A DNA stretch of 64,000 nucleotides, taken from contig NZ_CP062941.1 in the NCBI RefSeq assembly GCF_015101885.1, positions 620,001 through 684,000 of the forward strand, in the 5' to 3' direction. The translations under genes and the position numbers were made by a program. The first letter of the stretch is position 1; each line of letters starts with the position of its first letter. Shown piece after piece: positions 59,384 to 64,000 of the stretch. This stretch comes from Massilia litorea. GTDB lineage: Bacteria; Pseudomonadota; Gammaproteobacteria; Burkholderiales; Burkholderiaceae_D. The notes under the pieces are model-generated. The model saw only the letters and a list, made by a program, of their open reading frames with translations, ran no database searches and had not been told where the DNA came from.

Positions 59384-61468
59384 TTACCAGAAGATCACGC
59401 GCTGCTCCGGCGCCAGGTACATTTTATCTCCCGGTTTCACACCGAAGGCCTCGTAGAAGCCCGGATGGTTGCGCAGGCTGCCGTTGACGCGGAATTCCGA
59501 CGGCGAGTGCGGGTCCGATTTCACCTGGGAGATCAGGGCGGCGTCGCGCGCCTTGCCGCGCCGCGCCTGGGCCAGCCCCATGAACAGGCGCTGCTCGGCC
59601 GTGAAGCCGTCGATCACCGGTGCCGGGCGCCCCGCCAGGTAGATTTTGTAGGCGCGGCTGGCCATGATGGCGCCGGCGTTGTCGGCGATGTTCTCGCCCA
59701 GGGTCAGCTCGCCATTCAGGTGATAGCCCGGCAGCGGGCTGTAGCCGCCGTACTGGGCGACCAGCACCTTTCCGCGCGCGGCGAATTGGTCGGCGTCCTC
59801 TTTGGTCCACCAGTTGCGCAGGTTGCCGTCGCCGTCGAATTGCGACCCCTGGTCGTCGAAGGCATGGCTGATCTCGTGGCCGATCGAGATGCCGACCGCA
59901 CCGTAGTTGATCGCCGGTTCGGCCTCCGTGTCGTACAGCGGATACTGCAGGCGCGCGGCCGGGAACACGACTTCGTTCAGCTCCGGGCTGTAGTAGGCGT
60001 TGACGGTCTGCGGCGACATGCTCCAGGCGGCGCGGTCGACCGGCTTGCCCAGTTTATTGATGCCGTACTGGTGCGCGAATTCGCGCGCGCGCAGCACGTT
60101 GCCGACCAGGTCGTTGCGGACGATGTCCAGCGACGAGTAATCGCGCCACTTGTCCGGATAACCGATCTTCGCCTTCATTTTCGACAGCTTCAATTGCGCC
60201 TGCTTCTTGGTATCGTCCGTCATCCAGTCGAGCGTCTGGATGCCTTCGCGGAAGGCGATGATGAAATTCCTGACCATCGCTTCGACCTGCTGCTTGCGCT
60301 CGGCCGGGAAGTGCTGCTCGACATAGGCCTGCCCCACCACTTCGCTCAGGTCGCGGTTGACCTGGGCAATCGCGCGCTTCGCCAACGGACGGTTCTCCCT
60401 GGTCCCGGCCAGCACGCTGCCGCGGAAGGCGAAGCTCTCGTCGACAAAGGCCTGCGACAGGTAAGGTGCGTAGGCGCTCAGCAGGCGGAATTCGAAATAC
60501 GAACGCCAGGTGTCGAGCGGGGTGGCGGCGATGATCTTGTCGAGGCCCGCGAAATAGGTCGGCTGGCTGATGATCAGGGAGTCGACTTTACCCGCCGCGC
60601 CGACGCCCTTCATCCAGGCACTCCAGTCGAAGTTCGGCGTCAGCGCCTTCAGTTGCGCAAGGCCCATCTTGTTATAGCCCTTGACCGGATCGCGGTTCTC
60701 GACGGCGCTCCACTGCACGCGCGCGATCCCCGTTTCCAGCGCCACGATCCGGGCCGCCTGTTCGGCTGCGGCGGCGTCGGCATGGCCGGCCAGCGCCAGC
60801 ATCTTCTCGACGTGGCTTTGGTATTTGGCGCGGATGTCCTTCAGGCGCGCCTCGTCCTGCAGGTAGTAGTCGCGGTTCGGCATGCCGAGACCGGACTGGC
60901 TGACGTCGACGATCATGCGCGTCGAGTCCTTGTTGTCCTGGTGGACATACATGTCGAGCGGCGCGCCGGCGCCGATGCGCGAGAAGTGCGCCGCCAGGGC
61001 GGCGATGCCGCGCTTGTCCTTCAGGGCCGCAACGCGCGCCAGTTCCGCCTTCAGGGGCGCCAGGCCCAGTTCGTTGCGGCGCGCCTCGTCGACGTAGCTG
61101 GCGTAGTAGTCGCCCATCTTCTGCGCGTTCGAACCCTTGCGCGCGCCCTTGTCGGCAGCGGCGCCCTCGATGATGGTGCGTACCTGGTCCTCGACCTTGT
61201 CCTGGGCAATATTAAAAGCGCCCCAGCTGGCGCGGTCGGACGGGATCTCGACGTCCTTCAGCCACTTGCCCTGGCTGTAGCGGAAGAAGTCGTCCTGTGC
61301 GCGCACGCCGGTGTCGATGGCGGCGACGTCGACACCGGAGACGGTGGCGACTGGTGCAGCGGCGGCCGCCGCCTTCGGATGGTCGTCGTTGCCGCCGGCG
61401 TGGGCCGCAAGGTGAATACCGGTGACGAACAAGCCCGCGATCAGGCTGCTGCACAGGGTACGCTTCAT
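59384..61468 (-). CDS. M13-family metallopeptidase (neprilysin/PepO-like)
   Basis: A 694-residue secreted zinc endopeptidase. Signal peptide MKRTLCSSLIAGLFVTGIHL ends after AAHA. The large alpha-helical N-terminal M13 domain is followed by the catalytic domain with the substrate-binding VNAYYSPELNEVVFPAA, zinc motif GHEISHAFDDQGSQFDGDG at about 527-545, and the third ligand in LTLGENIADNAG. It terminates in APEQRVIFW, the typical W-ending M13 tail. GGAGTAAAC precedes ATG 61468. It stands alone. Confidence 0.95.
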   Translation of the reverse strand: MKRTLCSSLIAGLFVTGIHLAAHAGGNDDHPKAAAAAAPVATVSGVDVAAIDTGVRAQDDFFRYSQGKWLKDVEIPSDRASWGAFNIAQDKVEDQVRTIIEGAAADKGARKGSNAQKMGDYYASYVDEARRNELGLAPLKAELARVAALKDKRGIAALAAHFSRIGAGAPLDMYVHQDNKDSTRMIVDVSQSGLGMPNRDYYLQDEARLKDIRAKYQSHVEKMLALAGHADAAAAEQAARIVALETGIARVQWSAVENRDPVKGYNKMGLAQLKALTPNFDWSAWMKGVGAAGKVDSLIISQPTYFAGLDKIIAATPLDTWRSYFEFRLLSAYAPYLSQAFVDESFAFRGSVLAGTRENRPLAKRAIAQVNRDLSEVVGQAYVEQHFPAERKQQVEAMVRNFIIAFREGIQTLDWMTDDTKKQAQLKLSKMKAKIGYPDKWRDYSSLDIVRNDLVGNVLRAREFAHQYGINKLGKPVDRAAWSMSPQTVNAYYSPELNEVVFPAARLQYPLYDTEAEPAINYGAVGISIGHEISHAFDDQGSQFDGDGNLRNWWTKEDADQFAARGKVLVAQYGGYSPLPGYHLNGELTLGENIADNAGAIMASRAYKIYLAGRPAPVIDGFTAEQRLFMGLAQARRGKARDAALISQVKSDPHSPSEFRVNGSLRNHPGFYEAFGVKPGDKMYLAPEQRVIFW

Positions 61469-61619
61469 GTTTACTCCGAGTTTCGATGTTGTAATCGGGC
61501 GATCCTAATGGAAAAGCCCGGCAGTGCCAAGCAATGGGAAGGGCAATCGCATATGCATGCCGCTTTCGCACAACGCCCGTCAATACAGTCGCTATCGAAA
61601 ACGCGACTGCGTGCAAGGC

Positions 61620-61648
61620 GAAAAAAAAACGCCACCCGGAGGTGGCGT
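61620..61648 (-). terminator. Intrinsic terminator after the PQQ-propeller gene
   Basis: ACGCCACC (61629-61636) / GGTGGCGT (61641-61648) with CGGA loop; on the minus strand it is followed by a nine-T run. It ends the gene at 61666. Confidence 0.92.
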
Positions 61649-61665
61649 CGTCGTGCGCGAGTGGA

Positions 61666-63603
61666 TCAGCGCAGGTTGATGGCGTACAGGTTGCCGGAAG
61701 ACGAAGCGATATACAGCACGCCACGGTCCGAGAGCGCCAGCTCGCCGCCGAACGGATATATCCACACGACCTGGTGGGTGGTCCGGTCGACCGCGACTGT
61801 TCTGGAGGGCCCGCTGATGAACACCAGGTTCGAACTGACGATCATGCGCCCTTTGTCCATGCCGTTCGAGTTCTCGAAAAGCCAACCGGTCTTCCATTCC
61901 AACACCCCGGTAGCAGCCGTGCGTGCTTCCAGCGCCATGCCGCCGTCTGCCAGCGAATACAAGGTGCCGTTCGCCAGCGCATGCTGTCCCACGGTACTGC
62001 CGCCGGCTGTCCAGGTCCGTGCATGCGACTGCAAGTCGATGCCCACCAGCTGGTAGCCGATCCTGGCGATGGCCAGGTTATCGCCCACGACCAGCGATTT
62101 CGGCTGACCGCTGGTTCCGGCAATAACAGGGTCCTGGAGGCGGAATACGGTACTGCCGTTGTCGGTATCGATCGCAACGAGGCTGTCGTACTGGACCGTA
62201 TAGGCGAAGTGGCCGCTGACTGCCGGCGTCCAGAGGCCGCCGGCAAACTGGATGCCCGTCCTCCACTCGATCAGGCTGGTCGTTGCATTGAACTTTTCCA
62301 ATCCTGCGGTGTTGCCCATGTAGACGATGTCGCCGATGACCGTCGGTGCCTGGTGCAGCTCGGGTGCCGTATTGATCAGCGTCTTGCCGAGCAACTGGCC
62401 GCTGGCCTGGTCGAAGGCCCACAGGAAGGAACCGCCGTTACCCGTCGAGCGCACGAACACCTTGCCATTCCCGGTTGCCAGCGGATTGGGGCCGGTGGCG
62501 GCACCGATATCGTAGCGCCACAGTTCCGCGCCGCTCGCTTCGCTGATGGCGGACAGTTCCCATTTGCTGGCGCTGTTGCGGATGACGAACACCTTGCCGT
62601 TGTCGGCGACAGGGGCGCTCGTCGTCATGCCGGCGCTGACCGGCTGGTTCCAGCGACGGCTGAACGCTGTCGGATCGAAGCTGGCGGGAACGTAGGGATT
62701 CTGTGCGGCGGTCCCGTTGTAGGTGCTCCATGGCGACAGCGATGCAATCGTGCTCAGCGTCGTCAAGTTGATGGCAGGTTTCACGCTGACCTTCACCGGC
62801 ACGCGCCACGGCGAGCCGCTCACGGGAGAGCGGCAGGTCGCCGGGTCGTCGTAGCACACGCGGAGCTCGAGCGAGCCGCTGTGCTCGCCCACTCCCAGCG
62901 TCGACGCAGTCGCCAGGTCGGCGCTGAACTGGCCGCTCGTGAGCTCGCGCATCGACACCGGCGCGGCGAGTACGCCGGTGCTGTCGAAGACGGCTGCCCT
63001 GACGCCCTGCGTGAAGGGCGAAACCGCGCTCGCGCGCAGCGAGAACGACGCGGGCTCGCCCTGGTAGGTCGTCAGGTCGAATGTCGCCGGCGTCAGTGTC
63101 AGGCGTCCCTGCGCCTGCGTGGCCGTGGCGACAGTCAGCGTCACCGGAATCTTCCACGGCGAGCCTGCCAGCGGCGTGCGGCAGACCAGCGGGTCATCCT
63201 CGCACAGGCGCAGTTCGAGGTCGGTCGTGTAAGTGCCGGCTGCCGCCGCTTTCGTGTGCAGCTCAACGGTGTACTGCAGGTCCGAGACCTTGGTCAAGGA
63301 CATCTCGGTCGTAACCACGCCCTTGCTGTCGACGACCGCCGCGTTGAAGGGCTTGTCGAAGGTGCGGCTCGACACGGCGCTGACCTTGAAGCCGGCACTT
63401 TCGCCCTCGTAGGAGGTGACTGTCACCACGCCCGGCGTCAGCGTCAACCAGCTTCCATTCGTATTGCCCACCGGTTGGCCGCTGGTCCCCGGTGCCGTGC
63501 CAACCGAGCCGCCGCCTGCCGAGCTACCACCACCGCCACCGCCGCAGCCCGCGACCAGCGCCGCAGCCAGCATCCCGGCCATTGCCGATTTTCCGAAAAC
63601 CAT
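61666..63603 (-). CDS. PQQ-type beta-propeller lipoprotein with two Ig-like repeats
   Basis: A 645-residue predicted lipoprotein: signal MVFGKSAMAGMLAAALVAGC with lipid Cys20, then a Gly/Ser-rich linker. Two tandem repeats of about 100 residues follow: the first with LTLTPGVVTVTSYEGESAGF and LELRLCEDDPLVCRTPLAGSP, the second with LTLTPATFDLTTYQGEPASF and LELRVCYDDPATCRSPVSGSP; each holds a Cys pair that can form a disulfide. The rest (about 290-645) is a PQQ-like beta-propeller (GKVFVIRNSASKWELSAIS, GKVFVRSTGNGGSFLWAFDQ and similar blades). The start is ATG 63603 after GGTGGAG. No enzyme residues are assigned; likely a surface or periplasmic binding/scaffold protein. Confidence 0.85.
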   Translation of the reverse strand: MVFGKSAMAGMLAAALVAGCGGGGGGSSAGGGSVGTAPGTSGQPVGNTNGSWLTLTPGVVTVTSYEGESAGFKVSAVSSRTFDKPFNAAVVDSKGVVTTEMSLTKVSDLQYTVELHTKAAAAGTYTTDLELRLCEDDPLVCRTPLAGSPWKIPVTLTVATATQAQGRLTLTPATFDLTTYQGEPASFSLRASAVSPFTQGVRAAVFDSTGVLAAPVSMRELTSGQFSADLATASTLGVGEHSGSLELRVCYDDPATCRSPVSGSPWRVPVKVSVKPAINLTTLSTIASLSPWSTYNGTAAQNPYVPASFDPTAFSRRWNQPVSAGMTTSAPVADNGKVFVIRNSASKWELSAISEASGAELWRYDIGAATGPNPLATGNGKVFVRSTGNGGSFLWAFDQASGQLLGKTLINTAPELHQAPTVIGDIVYMGNTAGLEKFNATTSLIEWRTGIQFAGGLWTPAVSGHFAYTVQYDSLVAIDTDNGSTVFRLQDPVIAGTSGQPKSLVVGDNLAIARIGYQLVGIDLQSHARTWTAGGSTVGQHALANGTLYSLADGGMALEARTAATGVLEWKTGWLFENSNGMDKGRMIVSSNLVFISGPSRTVAVDRTTHQVVWIYPFGGELALSDRGVLYIASSSGNLYAINLR

Positions 63604-63724
63604 GCTCTCCACCTGTCATTTTATTATTAAAAATAAGAAACAAAATTATAAAGGCGAAGTTTTCTTAAAGATAACTTTTATTTTTTACTGACGTGTGGAA
63701 ACGACAGGCCGGGCTCCGCCGCCG

Positions 63725-63925
63725 TCAGCGCCGGAACATCCAGAGAATGACCGAAACGACGATCGAGATGACGATGCAGGTGACGATCGGAAAATGAAAA
63801 CTGAAGCCTTCGCGCACGATGTGGATGTCGCCCGGCAGGCGCCCGAAGGGCAGCCGGCGCAGCCAGGGCCAGGCCAGCCCGACGGCGGCAATGACGAGGC
63901 CGATGACGATCAGTGTGCGCTGCAT
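63725..63925 (-). CDS. DUF2905 family small membrane protein
   Basis: A 66-residue protein with two transmembrane helices: TLIVIGLVIAAVGLAWPWL and PIVTCIVISIVVSVILWMF, separated by the conserved RLPFGRLPGDIHI loop, the DUF2905 hallmark. Function unknown. On the minus strand, an upstream ATG frame of about 26 codons overlaps its start and is not considered real. Confidence 0.9.
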   Translation of the reverse strand: MQRTLIVIGLVIAAVGLAWPWLRRLPFGRLPGDIHIVREGFSFHFPIVTCIVISIVVSVILWMFRR

Positions 63926-64000
63926 CGGGCTGCCTGCGAAGAAATGTCTCTCAAGGCTGCTTGTCTGGCCTTGTTTTCTTGCTCGTTTGCCATAGTCGAT

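Noticed and set aside
59330..62056. Open frame of 908 codons on the plus strand
   Set aside because: It lies antisense to the clearly real M13 peptidase and the end of the PQQ gene, and its translation has no recognisable domain; GC-rich third positions keep the opposite strand open.
1..64000. CRISPR array, prophage or insertion sequence
   Set aside because: No regularly spaced repeats, no transposase, integrase or phage structural gene was seen on either strand.

Overview
The window looks like chromosome of a high-GC betaproteobacterium of the Oxalobacteraceae, most likely the Massilia/Telluria/Duganella group. This is inferred from the gene set (trpG-trpD-lysE-trpC order, DUF2058 protein, M61 PDZ protease, PEP-CTERM proteins with sigma-54-type promoters, bacteriophytochrome and other GGDEF-EAL proteins), not from a marker gene. 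Most of it is ordinary chromosome with a large accessory share. No prophage, insertion sequence, CRISPR array, integrase or rRNA operon was found.

Layout. 1-1278 is AT-richer, holds a vsr mismatch endonuclease, and abuts trpG where trpE would be expected. 1279-4919 is the trp segment (trpG, trpD, a LysE exporter, trpC, a small lipoprotein). A composite palindrome separates it from a convergent minus-strand run (11295-5064): a UbiH-like hydroxylase, DsbC, an orphan 2Fe-2S small subunit, a MocA-like nucleotidyltransferase, an M61 protease and an M20 amidohydrolase. The first of two identical tRNA-Phe genes is at 11429. It is followed by a lower-GC hydrolase and an unrecognised membrane protein, a PEP-CTERM gene, a TelA-TerD module with an unfamiliar third protein, a cytochrome c and small stress-type genes. 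20991-24765 carries UvsE, a second PEP-CTERM protein, and a secreted leishmanolysin-like metalloprotease with a PA domain inserted between its zinc ligands, translated just behind a small exported protein.

The second tRNA-Phe (26895) and a 3'-half copy (28640) bracket 1.7 kb with a hydrolase and msrA, the geometry of an element integrated in a tRNA gene. A further decayed copy of the tRNA 3' half with its terminator lies behind an alcohol dehydrogenase at 44228. 28711-33723 is a self-contained catabolic cluster: an AraC regulator divergent from an FAH-family enzyme, an alpha/beta hydrolase, an amidohydrolase and a Tsx-like outer-membrane channel.

33765-64000 mixes redox enzymes (AKR, AcuI-type reductase, LLM oxidoreductase, Zn-dependent ADH, old yellow enzyme with a divergent LysR), a peroxiredoxin/DsbA/PRC-barrel operon, and three composite GGDEF-EAL proteins, one of them a bacteriophytochrome. 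It also has a leucine-binding-type periplasmic protein beside a gene remnant, S41 and M13 peptidases, a tandem CAP-domain protein and a PQQ-propeller lipoprotein. Intrinsic terminators throughout reuse nearly the same stem (AACGCCAACC/GGTTGGCGTT or AACGCCACC/GGTGGCGTT).
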